Shown: positions 1-8,458, counted from the stretch's first letter. The stretch is 64,000 nt of DNA from Caulobacter sp. BP25 (GCF_002737755.1 NZ_PEGH01000018.1:186001-250000); one strand, 5' to 3'. The notes: generated by a model from the letters alone, not told the origin. Translations and numbers: made by a program.

Positions 1-1152
1 CAGGTGCACTTCCGCGAACCGGGCCTGGAGTGGAAGGAAGACCTGGAAAGCGGCTCGCGCGGCGCGGCCCTGGGCGGCGTCACCGCCGTCTTCGAGATGC
101 CCAATACCGAGCCGACCACCACCGACCCCGACGCCCTGGCCGACAAGCTCTCGCGCGCCAAGAACCGTATGCACACAGACCATGCCTTCTATGTCGGCGG
201 CACCCACGAGAACGCGACCTTCCTGGGTGAGCTGGAGCGCCTGCCCGGCTGCTGCGGCATCAAGGTGTTCATGGGCGCCTCGACCGGCTCGCTGCTGGTG
301 CAGGACGACGAGGGCGTCGAGAACGTGCTGCGGCATGTGAACCGCCGCGCGGCCTTCCACTCCGAGGACGAGTACCGCCTGGCCGAGCGCCGCAGCCTGG
401 CTCGTCCCGGCGACTGGACCAGCCACCCGGAGGTGCGCGACGCCCAGGCCGCCCTGCAATCGACCCACCGCCTGGTCCGCATCGCCAAAAGCCTCGGCAA
501 GCGGATCCACGTGCTGCACGTGACGACCAAGGAAGAGATCGACTTCCTGGCTCAGAACAAGGACGTCGCCAGCGTCGAGGTCACGCCCCAACACCTGACC
601 CTGGTCGCGCCGGAAGCCTATGAGCGCCTGAAGGGCTTTGCGCAGATGAACCCGCCGATCCGCGACGCCGAGCACGTGGCCGGTATCTGGCGCGGGATCG
701 ACACCGGCGTCGCCGACGTGCTGGGCAGCGACCACGCCCCGCACACCCGCGAGGAGAAGGCCAGGCCCTATCCGGCCTCGCCGTCGGGCATGCCGGGTGT
801 CCAGACCCTGGTGCCGATCATGCTGACCCACGTCGTCGACGGGAAGCTCACCCTGGAGCGCTTCGTCGACCTGACCAGCCATGGCGTCAACCGCATCTTC
901 GGCCTGGCCGACAAGGGCCGTATCGCCGAGGGCTTCGACGCCGACTTCACCATCGTCGACATGAAGGCCCGCCGGATCATCACCCACGACTGGATGGCCA
1001 CCCGCTCGGGCTGGACGCCGTTCGACGGCTTCGAGGCCAAGGCCTGGCCGGTGGCGACGATCGTGCGCGGGATCGTGGTCATGCGCGATGACGAGGTCAT
1101 CGCCGAGGGCCGCGGGGAGCCGGTGCGGTTCCTGGAGACGCTAGCGGGGTAG
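1..1152 (+). CDS. pyrC: dihydroorotase, 5' end outside window
   Basis: This enzyme cyclises N-carbamoyl-L-aspartate to dihydroorotate in pyrimidine synthesis and acts in the cytoplasm. The visible part opens inside the metal-binding motif (VHFREPG). It continues through GIKVFMGAS, whose Lys is the usual carboxylated bridging ligand, then HVLHVTTKEE, and the late DVLGSDHAPHTREEK motif. About 383 residues are present, and roughly 50-60 N-terminal residues should lie to the left of the window. The GTG at base 4 is not a real start, because the upstream codons belong to the conserved strand that leads into the HxH motif. The family assignment is firm. It resembles the longer type I (PyrC/AllB-like) branch more than the short E. 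coli PyrC. Confidence 0.93.
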   Translation, partial: QVHFREPGLEWKEDLESGSRGAALGGVTAVFEMPNTEPTTTDPDALADKLSRAKNRMHTDHAFYVGGTHENATFLGELERLPGCCGIKVFMGASTGSLLVQDDEGVENVLRHVNRRAAFHSEDEYRLAERRSLARPGDWTSHPEVRDAQAALQSTHRLVRIAKSLGKRIHVLHVTTKEEIDFLAQNKDVASVEVTPQHLTLVAPEAYERLKGFAQMNPPIRDAEHVAGIWRGIDTGVADVLGSDHAPHTREEKARPYPASPSGMPGVQTLVPIMLTHVVDGKLTLERFVDLTSHGVNRIFGLADKGRIAEGFDADFTIVDMKARRIITHDWMATRSGWTPFDGFEAKAWPVATIVRGIVVMRDDEVIAEGRGEPVRFLETLAG

Positions 1153-1166
1153 GGTTTCCCTTCTCC

Positions 1167-1287
1167 GACCTCCCCGGCGAATGCCGGGGCCCAGATCGTA
1201 GAGCGTTAGGGCTGACGGGATTTAGAACCGAGGCCTATCGGCCGCTCAGAGCTTTCCATCTGGACCCCGGCATTCGCCGGGGAGGTC
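1167..1287. repeat. inverted pair of 30-bp palindromic (REP-like) elements
   Basis: Copy one lies at 1167-1196 and copy two at 1258-1287, in opposite orientation and differing at one base. Each has a hairpin core CCCCGGCGAATGCCGGGG (7-bp stem, GAAT loop). The 61 bp between them shows no other motif. The second copy lies inside the 3' end of the reverse-strand sigma-factor gene, so that protein's last residues are repeat-derived. Confidence 0.75.
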
Positions 1288-2520
1288 GGCTGAGTGATGG
1301 CTTTCGCGTAATTCCATCCGCCTACAGATCAACCAGCGCCGCTCCGCCTCCGCCGGCCCCAAGGCCAGCGCCCGGTCATAGGCCAAAAGCGCCTCATCCC
1401 GACGCCCCAGGCGCGCCAGGAGGCTCGCCCGCACGGCGTGGAACGGCTGGAAGTCGGCCAAACGCGCTGCGTCCAGGGTTTCCAGTTCGGCCAGCGCCGT
1501 CGCCGGCCCCGCGATCTCGGCCAGAGCCACGGCGCGGTTCAGGCGGACGAACGGGTCCTCGCGCCACGTCAGCAGCATGTCGTAGAGAGCCAGGATCGCC
1601 GACCAGGGCGGCGGTTCGGTCAGCGAGCGCCGACGGAACCAGGCCGCGTGCAGCGCGGACCGCAGCTGGCGGGGCCCCGGCCTGTTCAGCTTGGCGGCCC
1701 GGCGTAACAACGCGTCGCCCTCGGCGATCAGCGCCCTGTTCCAAAGCTCGGGATCCTGCTGGTCCAGCGGGACCATCGCGCCCCCTGTATCCACCCGCGC
1801 TGGCCGACGCGCCTCGGCGAAGCGCACCAGGGCGGCGAAGGCCAGCGCTTCTGGTTCGTCCGGCAGCAGGTCCGCCAGGACGGCGGTCAGGCCCAGCATC
1901 TCGCGGGCGTAGCCGGCGTGCGCGCCCAAGCCGGCCGCATCCTCGTGAGCGCGGGCATAGGCGATTTCCAGCGTCGAGAGCACAGCGTCGATCCGCTCGG
2001 GCCAGGCTTGCGGCCCAGGAACCTCGAACGACACGCCAGCCTGCGCGATCTTCCTCTTGGCGCGGGTCAGGCGCTGGAACATCGCCGGTTCGGAAACGAG
2101 GAAGGCGCGGGCGATCTCGGCGACCGACAGGCCGCAGACCAGCCGCAGGGTCAGGGCCGCGCGGGCCTCTGGCGCCACGGCCGGGTGACAGCAGACGAAG
2201 ATCAGCCGCAGGCGCTCGTCGGGGATCAGGCGGGTGTCGGAGGCCAGTTGCGCCTCAATAGAGGGCTCAGGTTCGGGCGCGTCCGGCGCCAGTCTTCGCC
2301 GAACGCTCCGCTTACGGATCATATCCAGCGCCCGACGCCTTGCCGTGGCGTAGAGCCAGGCGGCCGGGTCCAGAGGCGGGGCTGTGGGCCAGACCTCGGC
2401 GGCCTTGGCGCAGGCTTCGGCGAACGCGTCCTCGGCGATGTCGAGGTCGCGGAACGCCGCCGCCAGGGCGGCGACGATCCGACCCCCGGCCTCCCGAAAG
2501 GTCTGGTCCAGCGGCGCCAG
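1246..2520 (-). CDS. RNA polymerase sigma factor, ECF-like (DUF6596/SigJ-type)
   Basis: This is an extracytoplasmic-function-like sigma factor that would direct RNA polymerase to an unknown regulon. The protein has a region-2 segment (AEDAFAEACAKAAEVWP, then PAAWLYATARRRALDMIRK). It continues with region 4 (AALTLRLVCGLSVAEIARAFLVSEPAMFQRLTRAKRKI) and a long TPR-like C-terminal domain typical of this subfamily. The first ATG is at 2322, but clear region-2 homology extends upstream to about 2515. No ATG, GTG or TTG occurs in frame between 2322 and the upstream in-frame stop at 2626-2628. A CTG at 2520 (or 2511) is therefore the most likely start. It follows the YCII-domain gene by a few bases, an arrangement common for this sigma class. 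The C-terminus runs into a palindromic repeat. Family confidence is high; the start is uncertain. Confidence 0.82.
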   Translation of the reverse strand: MAPLDQTFREAGGRIVAALAAAFRDLDIAEDAFAEACAKAAEVWPTAPPLDPAAWLYATARRRALDMIRKRSVRRRLAPDAPEPEPSIEAQLASDTRLIPDERLRLIFVCCHPAVAPEARAALTLRLVCGLSVAEIARAFLVSEPAMFQRLTRAKRKIAQAGVSFEVPGPQAWPERIDAVLSTLEIAYARAHEDAAGLGAHAGYAREMLGLTAVLADLLPDEPEALAFAALVRFAEARRPARVDTGGAMVPLDQQDPELWNRALIAEGDALLRRAAKLNRPGPRQLRSALHAAWFRRRSLTEPPPWSAILALYDMLLTWREDPFVRLNRAVALAEIAGPATALAELETLDAARLADFQPFHAVRASLLARLGRRDEALLAYDRALALGPAEAERRWLICRRMELRESHHSADLPGECRGPDGKL

Positions 2521-2524
2521 GCGC

Positions 2525-2881
2525 CTAGTCCTCGTCGATGACCGGCCGCACCTCGACCGATCCGTCGCCGGCGAAGGGGATGCGCTTGGCGATGGCCAAG
2601 GCGGCGTCCAGGTCCGGAACCTCGATCAGATAAAAGCCACCCAGCTGTTCGCGCGCCTCGGCGTAGGGGCCGTCATGCAGCGTGTCGCCGCCGCGCGACC
2701 TGCGCAAGGTGGTGGCGGTGTCCGACGACTTGAGGCCCTGACCGCCGCGCAGGACGCCCTCGGCCGCCAGCTCGCTGGCCAGGGCCTGATGCGCCGTGAT
2801 GATCGCCTCAAGACTCGGGGCGTCGGCTTCGGCGTAGATCGCTTCGTTTTCGTACAGCAGCAGGGCGTATTGCATCGTCAT
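2525..2881 (-). CDS. YCII-related domain protein
   Basis: A 118-residue protein of the YciI-like (DGPF/PhnB-adjacent) family, starting MQYALLLYENEA. It contains the conserved DGPYAEAREQLGGFYLIEVPDLDAALAIAKRIP segment and ends VEVRPVIDED. Proteins of this type have a ferredoxin-like fold and are regularly encoded next to DUF6596 sigma factors, as here. Their biochemical role is not established, and a sensing or small-molecule role is only inferred. The sigma factor begins within about 10 bp of this stop, so the two are very probably co-transcribed. The annotated start gives MTMQYALL; an alternative ATG lies two codons downstream. Confidence 0.88.
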   Translation of the reverse strand: MTMQYALLLYENEAIYAEADAPSLEAIITAHQALASELAAEGVLRGGQGLKSSDTATTLRRSRGGDTLHDGPYAEAREQLGGFYLIEVPDLDAALAIAKRIPFAGDGSVEVRPVIDED

Positions 2882-3692
2882 CTCCCGTCGAGCCCGCGAC
2901 CATCGCGGCGCTTCGACCCCAGAGACGCGCCGGCTCAGGCGGATTCGACAGCGGGCGCGGAAAAATGTCGAGGGGGATGCGGATGAAGGGGCAAGGCGGC
3001 TTTAGATCCTCCCCCGCGATGCGGGGGAGGTGGCCCAGAGGGCCGGAGGGGGCCAGCTTCGGCCGATGTCCAGTTCGCCCCCTCCGTCGCTCCGCGACAC
3101 CTCCCCCGTGTCACGGGGGAGGAACTTTCACGAGCGTTCGCGGCGCTCTATGATCCGCGTATCCGGAATCGAACCGAACGATTTCAATCACTTCTCACTT
3201 TTACACGCCGCTGGATCATCCGCGTTGAATCCCGCTCCATACTTCTTCTCACCCGATGGCTTGGAAGGGACGTCCGGCCGGCGATCGTGACGGCTGTCGG
3301 GGGTGGTCGAGCGGGAAGCGCTCGCCGGTCTTCTTTCGGGAAGGCGTCTTCGCGGCGGATCCAGTGGCGGGCTCCCTGAAACATCGGGACGAGGCTCTGG
3401 CGGTGAAGACTTCGGCGGCGCGACAGGTCCGGGCTGAAATCGCCCGGGTGTTCCGGGACCGGGGTCGTCGCCCTGGCCCGCCCGTCGGGGGCCTCTTTCG
3501 GAAGCGGGTTAAAACCCCGCGCGTCGAGGGCTCACCGGATAACGACTGCGCGGAGCGCCTGGCTTCGTCGAAACGGTACTTAACTTCCAAACCTCCGGAC
3601 GGATGTCCGGCGCTCCGCGTCCCTTTCCATCCCTTCAGCGGGCGACCGCGTGAAGCGGCGGAGTCGCGCCGACTTGAAACCGTGAATAGGCC
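2882..3692. other. 811-bp intergenic region without a supported gene
   Basis: Divergent from the YCII gene and downstream of the glycosyltransferase gene. The left part (3008-3122) is a compound palindromic repeat. The stretch 3160-3250 is locally less GC-rich and promoter-like. From about 3250 to 3690 the DNA is GC-rich, with several short hairpins such as CCGGACGGATGTCCGG near 3595-3610 and GCGGG/CCCGC near 3505-3520. Long open frames exist on both strands, but their translations are Arg/Pro/Ala-rich, resemble no family I know and mirror one another. I do not call them genes. A structured RNA is possible but unproven. Confidence 0.5.
3008..3122. repeat. compound palindromic (BIME-like) repeat
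   Basis: Two strong hairpins flank an inner inverted repeat. The left hairpin is 3008-3030 (CCTCCCCCGC, loop GAT, GCGGGGGAGG). The right hairpin is 3100-3122 (CCTCCCCCG, loop TGTCA, CGGGGGAGG). Between them GGAGGGGGC near 3045 pairs with GCCCCCTCC near 3077. The nested layout is that of interspersed intergenic palindromic elements rather than of a simple terminator. Confidence 0.7.
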
Positions 3693-4784
3693 TTACGCCG
3701 CCGTCTTCTTGCGCAGGCGCGCCAGGCGCCGCAGCCGACGCCAGAAGCGGGTCTTTTCCGGCTCCGGATAGGGTTGCAGGTTGCGGAAGAACTCCTCGGC
3801 GCAGGACCGCCACGAGAACTTCTCGGCGAACTTGCGCACCACGGTCCGGTCGAGCTCAAGGCACGCCAGGCAGGCCTCCTTCAGGCCGTCGGTCTGGCCC
3901 GGCGCCAGGACGCCGGCGTTGGAGCCGGGAATGATGTCGACGGGGCCCGGGGCCGAAAAGGCCGCCACCGGCACGCCGGCGGCCATGGCCTCCAGGATCA
4001 CCAGGCCGAAGGTGTCGGTCAGGGATGGGAAGCAGAAGACATCGGCGCCGGCGAAGTAGCGACCCAGCTCATCGCCGAACTTGGCGCCCAGGAACTTCAC
4101 CTCGGGATACTTCTCGGCCAGCTCTTCGCGCTGGGGACCGTCGCCGATGACGACCTTGGTGCCGGGCAGATCGAGGCTGGCGAAGGCCTCGATGTTCTTC
4201 TCGACGGCCACGCGGCCGACATTGAGGAAGATCGGACGGGCCAGGCCCTCGAAGATGTCGGGATCCTCGGCCGTGCGCGGTTTGAAGACGTCGGTGTCGA
4301 CGCCGCGCGACCAGGGCGAGAGGTTGCGGAAGCCATGCTTGGCCAGCTCGTCGCGCATGGTCGGCGTGGCCACCATCAAACGGCCCGACGGCTTGTGGAA
4401 CCAGCGCATGTAGGTGTAGCCGGCCGCCAGCGGCAGCGGCAGGCGCGCCGAGACGTATTCGGGGAACTTGGTGTGGTAGCTGGTCGTGAACGGCAGCTTC
4501 CATTCCAGGCAGATGCGGCGCGCGGCCAGACCGATCGGGCCTTCGGTGGCGATGTGGATCGCCTCGGGCTCGAACTGCTTGAAGCGCTCCTGCACCGGCT
4601 CATAGGCGCCGATGGCCAGCTTGATTTCCGGATAGGTCGGCAGCGGGAACGTCGGGAACTGGTCGGGGCTGACGACATCGACGACGTGGCCCATGGCGCG
4701 CAGTTCGTCGACCACCCGGGTCAGGGTGCGAACCACGCCGTTGACTTGCGGTTCCCAGGCATCGGTAGCAAGCAATATCCGCAT
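3693..4784 (-). CDS. glycosyltransferase family 4 (GT-B) protein
   Basis: A 363-residue cytoplasmic or membrane-associated GT-B glycosyltransferase that would move a sugar from an activated donor onto a lipid or polysaccharide acceptor. It starts MRILLATDAWEPQVNGVVRT, a typical GT4 N-terminus with the NGV acceptor-site motif. The C-terminal half carries the donor site (FCFPSLTDTFGLVILEAMAAGVPV, with the E-x7-E pattern). The start is chosen at the ATG overlapping the upstream gene's stop (TGATG), which matches the conserved beginning; an upstream in-frame extension is not conserved. It is co-transcribed with the metallophosphatase gene. The pair is common in alphaproteobacteria and suggests envelope glycolipid synthesis, but the acceptor cannot be read from the sequence. 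Confidence 0.9.
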   Translation of the reverse strand: MRILLATDAWEPQVNGVVRTLTRVVDELRAMGHVVDVVSPDQFPTFPLPTYPEIKLAIGAYEPVQERFKQFEPEAIHIATEGPIGLAARRICLEWKLPFTTSYHTKFPEYVSARLPLPLAAGYTYMRWFHKPSGRLMVATPTMRDELAKHGFRNLSPWSRGVDTDVFKPRTAEDPDIFEGLARPIFLNVGRVAVEKNIEAFASLDLPGTKVVIGDGPQREELAEKYPEVKFLGAKFGDELGRYFAGADVFCFPSLTDTFGLVILEAMAAGVPVAAFSAPGPVDIIPGSNAGVLAPGQTDGLKEACLACLELDRTVVRKFAEKFSWRSCAEEFFRNLQPYPEPEKTRFWRRLRRLARLRKKTAA

Positions 4785-5614
4785 CAGGCGACGGCGGGCT
4801 CCGGCAGGGACTCTTCGGTCAGGCTTGGCAGCTTGCGGCTGCGGTCGATCACCGACCACGAGCGCACCTTGGCCCATTCCAGGATTTCGAGGCGGCCGTC
4901 GGCATGCTCGACCACGGCGGTGCAGCTTTCGACCCAGTCGCCGTCGTTGACATAGGCGATGCCGTCGATGTCACGCATCTCGGCCTTGTGGATGTGACCA
5001 CAGATCACGCCGTCCACCCCTCGACGTCGAGCCTCGTCGGCCACAGCGGCCTCGAAGTTCTCGATGAACTGCAAAGCGTTCTTCACCTTGACCTTCAGAT
5101 AGGCCGAAAAACTCCAGTAGCCGAACCCCAGGCGGCGACGCGCGCGATTCACCAGGGTGTTCAGCATGAGGATGGTTCTATAGGACCAATCCCCGAGGAA
5201 GGCGAGCCACTTGGCGTGCTGGACGACGCCGTCGAACTCGTCGCCGTGGACGACCAGATAGCGTTTGCCGTCGGCCGCCTCGTGGATGATGTCGCGGGCC
5301 ACGACCACGCCGCCGAAGTGCACGCCGCAGAACTCGCGGACGCGATCGTCGTGGTTGCCGGGCACATAGATGACCTCGGCGCCTTTGCGGGCCATGCGCA
5401 GGATCTTCTGGACCACATCGTTGTGGGCCTGGGGCCAGTGCCAGCCGCTGCGCAGCTTCCAGCCGTCGATGATGTCGCCGACCAGATAGAGCTTGTCGCA
5501 CTCGATGTGGCGGATGAAGTCCAGCAGCAGCTCGGCCTGGCACCCTCGGGTGCCCAGGTGAAGGTCGCTGATGAAGACGGAGCGATAGCGGCGGACGGCG
5601 ACGTCGGCGCTCAT
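4784..5614 (-). CDS. calcineurin-like metallophosphoesterase (UDP-2,3-diacylglucosamine diphosphatase-like)
   Basis: A 276-residue metallophosphoesterase with the full motif series: SDLHLGTRG, LVGDIIDGW, YVPGNHDD, VVHGDEFD and CGHIHKAEM. These supply the two-metal site. The closest named relatives are LpxH-like UDP-2,3-diacylglucosamine diphosphatases, but this longer alphaproteobacterial group has not been shown to act on lipid A precursors, and Caulobacter is thought to use LpxI for that step. The start at 5614 follows a G-rich ribosome-binding site, whereas the longer frame to 5677 lacks conserved sequence. It is the first gene of a two-gene operon with the glycosyltransferase, through a one-base stop/start overlap. 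Confidence 0.88.
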   Translation of the reverse strand: MSADVAVRRYRSVFISDLHLGTRGCQAELLLDFIRHIECDKLYLVGDIIDGWKLRSGWHWPQAHNDVVQKILRMARKGAEVIYVPGNHDDRVREFCGVHFGGVVVARDIIHEAADGKRYLVVHGDEFDGVVQHAKWLAFLGDWSYRTILMLNTLVNRARRRLGFGYWSFSAYLKVKVKNALQFIENFEAAVADEARRRGVDGVICGHIHKAEMRDIDGIAYVNDGDWVESCTAVVEHADGRLEILEWAKVRSWSVIDRSRKLPSLTEESLPEPAVA

Positions 5615-5888
5615 GGTCTTACCCCCGTTAGGCGCCGCAAGATCGCTCCGTCCCCGGATCGGCGCGAAGGCGGCCAACGGCAGGCGATTAAGCTGATTGC
5701 ATGTCGCTTTGATGAAGCGGAGGCGGATCGTCGATGCGGCTTCCGGGCCGGGTCTTTCGCTGGGACAGCCCGCCGACTGCTCAGTTTCAGCGCATTTGTC
5801 AAAAATCTAGGCGCATGGGTAAGCCCTTTGCGGGCCTGGGGTTGCTCTAGCTGTTGCGGCGCAGCATCGCCCGCACTAGATCACGCCG

Positions 5889-6518
5889 ATGGATGCCGCC
5901 CGCCTCGCCAAGGACACCCCGAAGTCGCAGAAGACCCGCGCTCGGATTCTGGATTGCGCGATGCACCTGTTCGCCGAGATCGGCTATCACGCGGCGACCA
6001 ATCCGGCGATCGCAGACGCTGCCGGCCTGACGCGCGGGGCGATGCTGTACCACTTCCCGACCCGCGAGGCCCTGGTCGAGGCGGCCGTCGCCCACATCCA
6101 GGCCGAGCGCTCGACCCTGTTCCGCGCCGCCGCCGACAGCCTGCCGCCGGGCGCGGACGTGACCGAGCACGCGATCGACAGCTATTGGGACCTGCTGCAC
6201 AGCACGCCTTTCCAGGCCTTCGCCGAACTGGAAGCCGCGGGCCGCACCGATACGGCCATCCAGGCCCTGCTGACGCCAGCCCAGGCCGAGTTCGACCGCG
6301 CCCAGGCTGGCGACCACTTCCTGAAGATCCTGCACGCAGGCGCTGGTCCGCGCTTCCAAGCCAGCCGTGACCTCGCCCGCTTCATGCTGGAGGGCCTGGC
6401 CCGCACGACCCTGACCTACGACAAGGACGGCCGTAAGGATCGCCTGCTGGCGGTGATCAAGCGCGCCACCCACATGCTGAACCGCAAGGGCGATATTCAG
6501 GACCTCTGGCCGGATTGA
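5889..6518 (+). CDS. TetR/AcrR family transcriptional regulator
   Basis: A 209-residue one-component repressor. The N-terminal TetR helix-turn-helix is clear (TRARILDCAMHLFAEIGYHAATNPAIADAAGLTRGAMLYHFPTREALVEA, about residues 17-65). The C-terminal ligand domain is generic. No strong Shine-Dalgarno precedes the ATG. Its target could be its own promoter in the 274-bp gap shared with the divergent metallophosphatase gene (5615-5888), or a distant gene. The cupin gene downstream is convergent, so it gives no functional link. Confidence 0.9.
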   Translation: MDAARLAKDTPKSQKTRARILDCAMHLFAEIGYHAATNPAIADAAGLTRGAMLYHFPTREALVEAAVAHIQAERSTLFRAAADSLPPGADVTEHAIDSYWDLLHSTPFQAFAELEAAGRTDTAIQALLTPAQAEFDRAQAGDHFLKILHAGAGPRFQASRDLARFMLEGLARTTLTYDKDGRKDRLLAVIKRATHMLNRKGDIQDLWPD

Positions 6519-6533
6519 GCCTCGCCAGCTGCG

Positions 6534-7532
6534 TCAAGCGGAGAGTTTCTGGCCCAGGGCGCGAAGAAGCTGTCGCGCGTCGTCCTCGCCCAGCGCGCCC
6601 AGCATCCCTCGGACGCCTTCGGGCAGGTGAGCCGTCGCCGTGTCCGGATCACCGAACACATAGTGCTCGAACCCGGCCTTCCACGCCTGGCGCTGATGCG
6701 GGGGCAGAGCGCGCAGCGCCAGGACTGCATGCAGGAAAGCGTCCATGGCGCGGCCGCGTCCCGCCGGCTCATTGTCCCACCAATAGTTGGTCAGCAGGTT
6801 CACGGGCTCAAGCGAGCGCACATGGTGCCACCAAAGATAGGGGATGTAGAGCGCGTCGCCGGGGGCGAGCTCGACGGTCTCCGCCACCGCCAGGGCGCGC
6901 TCGAAGCGCGGGTGGGCCGCGAGATCAGGCGCCTCGAACGAGACCAGGCTGATCGCGGGGCCGCCGGGGGTCTTCTCCAGAGGGCCGACATAGAGATCGC
7001 CGACGGCTTCCGGCGGGAACAGGGTGAAGCGGCGGCGTCCGGCGACCACGCAGGCCAGGTTCTCATACGGGTCCTGGTGGGCTGCGACGATCACGCGATT
7101 GCCCAGCCAGAGCAGGGGCTCGATCTCCGGCCCCAACAGCGGGGCGAGGTTCTCGGTCGAGAAGCCGGGCAAGTGGACATCGGCCGGAATGGACTGGACC
7201 GCCAGCGGCGTCGGCGGATCGGCGCCACGCTGGGCCAGCAGGAAGTCGAAGCTCTTGCGCAGGCGGGCCGGACCGCGCTGGAAATTGAAGCCCGTCAGGT
7301 CGGCGTCGTAGAAGAAGCGCCCGCCGGCCTTGGGATCGCCGACCAGCGTGCCGACCGGCTGACCCTGATCGAAGCCGCCCAGATAGTCGAAGAGCGCCTC
7401 GTCTCCGGCCAGGGCGGCCTTCACCGCCGGCCAGTGGGCGACAAGGCCTCGCAGCACGACGGGGCGGCCGCCCGGGACGATCTCACCGTGGAAGCGGTCG
7501 GCGTCGATCGCCTGGAGTTCAAGCACAGCCAT
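6534..7532 (-). CDS. cupin-like (JmjC-type, cupin_8) domain protein
   Basis: A 332-residue protein of the cupin-like/JmjC fold. The likely Fe(II) ligands are the HQD of VIVAAHQDPYENL and the distal His in YIPYLWWHHVRSL; the latter follows the typical APGDALYIP turn. Such proteins are candidate 2-oxoglutarate/Fe(II) dioxygenases acting as hydroxylases, and in Caulobacter they often sit near TBDR genes. The immediate neighbours (a convergent TetR gene and an Lrp gene 78 bp upstream) do not define a substrate. Confidence 0.85.
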   Translation of the reverse strand: MAVLELQAIDADRFHGEIVPGGRPVVLRGLVAHWPAVKAALAGDEALFDYLGGFDQGQPVGTLVGDPKAGGRFFYDADLTGFNFQRGPARLRKSFDFLLAQRGADPPTPLAVQSIPADVHLPGFSTENLAPLLGPEIEPLLWLGNRVIVAAHQDPYENLACVVAGRRRFTLFPPEAVGDLYVGPLEKTPGGPAISLVSFEAPDLAAHPRFERALAVAETVELAPGDALYIPYLWWHHVRSLEPVNLLTNYWWDNEPAGRGRAMDAFLHAVLALRALPPHQRQAWKAGFEHYVFGDPDTATAHLPEGVRGMLGALGEDDARQLLRALGQKLSA

Positions 7533-7610
7533 GTGGAGACGCCGCGAGGTTCACACTGGAGCCTCGACCCATACGGCCTCCAAGACCGCGCGCCTAGAGC
7601 CTGTCGGGGC

Positions 7611-8078
7611 TCAGGTCGGGGCGATCGGCAAGGCCGTGGTGAACTTGATCTGCTCCATCGCGAAGCTGGACGAGACGTCGCTGAGCGGCGCGGTGGCTAT
7701 CAGGCGCTTGTAGAAGCGATCATAGGCGGCGATGTCCTTGACCACGACCTTCAGCAGATAGTCGACCTCGCCGCTCATGCGGTAGAACTCGACCACCTCT
7801 GGCAGGGCCTTGGCTCCGGCCGCGAAGAGGCTCAGCCAGTCCTCGTCGTGGCGGCCGGTCTTGACGGCCACGAAGACGGTCAGAGGCAAGTCCAGAGCTT
7901 CGCGATCCAGCAGGGCGACGCGCGCGGTGATCACCCCGGAGTCCTGCAGCCGCTTGATCCGCTTCCAGCACGGCGTCTGGGTCAGGCCGACCCGCTCGGC
8001 CAGATCTGCGATCGGAACGGTGGCGTCCTCCTGCAGGATCGCGAGCAGGCGTCTGTCGATATGATCGAGATCAATCAT
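7611..8078 (-). CDS. Lrp/AsnC family transcriptional regulator
   Basis: A 155-residue feast/famine regulator: an N-terminal winged helix (DHIDRRLLAILQEDATVPIADLAERVGLTQTPCWKRIKRLQDSGVI) followed by a RAM ligand-binding domain (VEFYRMSGEVDYLLKVVVKD). These proteins bind amino acids and form octameric discs on DNA. The ATG at 8078 is preferred because GGGG/GGAG lies just upstream; an in-frame ATG at 8093 adds five residues but has no ribosome-binding site. It is divergent from the DUF6356/YeiH pair, and control of that pair is a reasonable inference. Confidence 0.92.
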   Translation of the reverse strand: MIDLDHIDRRLLAILQEDATVPIADLAERVGLTQTPCWKRIKRLQDSGVITARVALLDREALDLPLTVFVAVKTGRHDEDWLSLFAAGAKALPEVVEFYRMSGEVDYLLKVVVKDIAAYDRFYKRLIATAPLSDVSSSFAMEQIKFTTALPIAPT

Positions 8079-8200
8079 CTCCGCACCCCGCATTGATTGA
8101 GAATGAAATTCTCTCTACGCCGCGTTCAGTGCGCAATCCAGTAATGCCTTTCCCCGAATCCTCGCCATCATGGAGAGCCTCGGCAAGTCGCGAGGTTTCG

Positions 8201-8458
8201 ATGCTGGCATCCTTCACCCGTCACCCCCGTTCGGTCGGCGAAAGCTATGGTCAGCACATGGGCGTGGCCTGGAGCTTTGGTTTCACCCTGATCGGCGCGG
8301 GCCTAGCCTGCCTCGTGCATGGCCTGCTGCCGTTCGCCTTCGAGCGGACGGGCAGCCGCGCGGTGCGCGCGCTGAACGAGCGCCTCTCCAACCGCTGCGC
8401 CCGGGCTGACGCGCATTTCGCCGCCGCTCCGGTCGCGGGCGAGACCGTCCGCGGATGA
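8201..8458 (+). CDS. DUF6356 family small membrane protein
   Basis: An 85-residue protein beginning MLASFTRHPRSVGESYGQHM, with one hydrophobic segment (WSFGFTLIGAGLACLVHGLLPFAF, about residues 19-42). It ends with an Arg-rich stretch including RTGSRAVRALNERL. This matches my memory of DUF6356, a small alphaproteobacterial family of unknown function. The start is the ATG at 8201, preceded by a GAGG; the upstream in-frame extension is not conserved. The stop overlaps the start of the YeiH-like gene (ATGA), so the two are translationally coupled. Confidence 0.8.
   Translation: MLASFTRHPRSVGESYGQHMGVAWSFGFTLIGAGLACLVHGLLPFAFERTGSRAVRALNERLSNRCARADAHFAAAPVAGETVRG

Noticed and set aside
3160-3690. 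Possible tmRNA, RNase P RNA or SRP RNA
   Set aside because: None of the conserved cores (tag reading frame, GAGGAAAGTCC, GGAAGGAAGCAG) could be found.
3256-3771. Long forward open frame (171 codons) in the 3.2-3.7 kb gap
   Set aside because: Arg/Pro-rich, overlaps the glycosyltransferase 3' end on the other strand, and has no recognisable domain or good start site.
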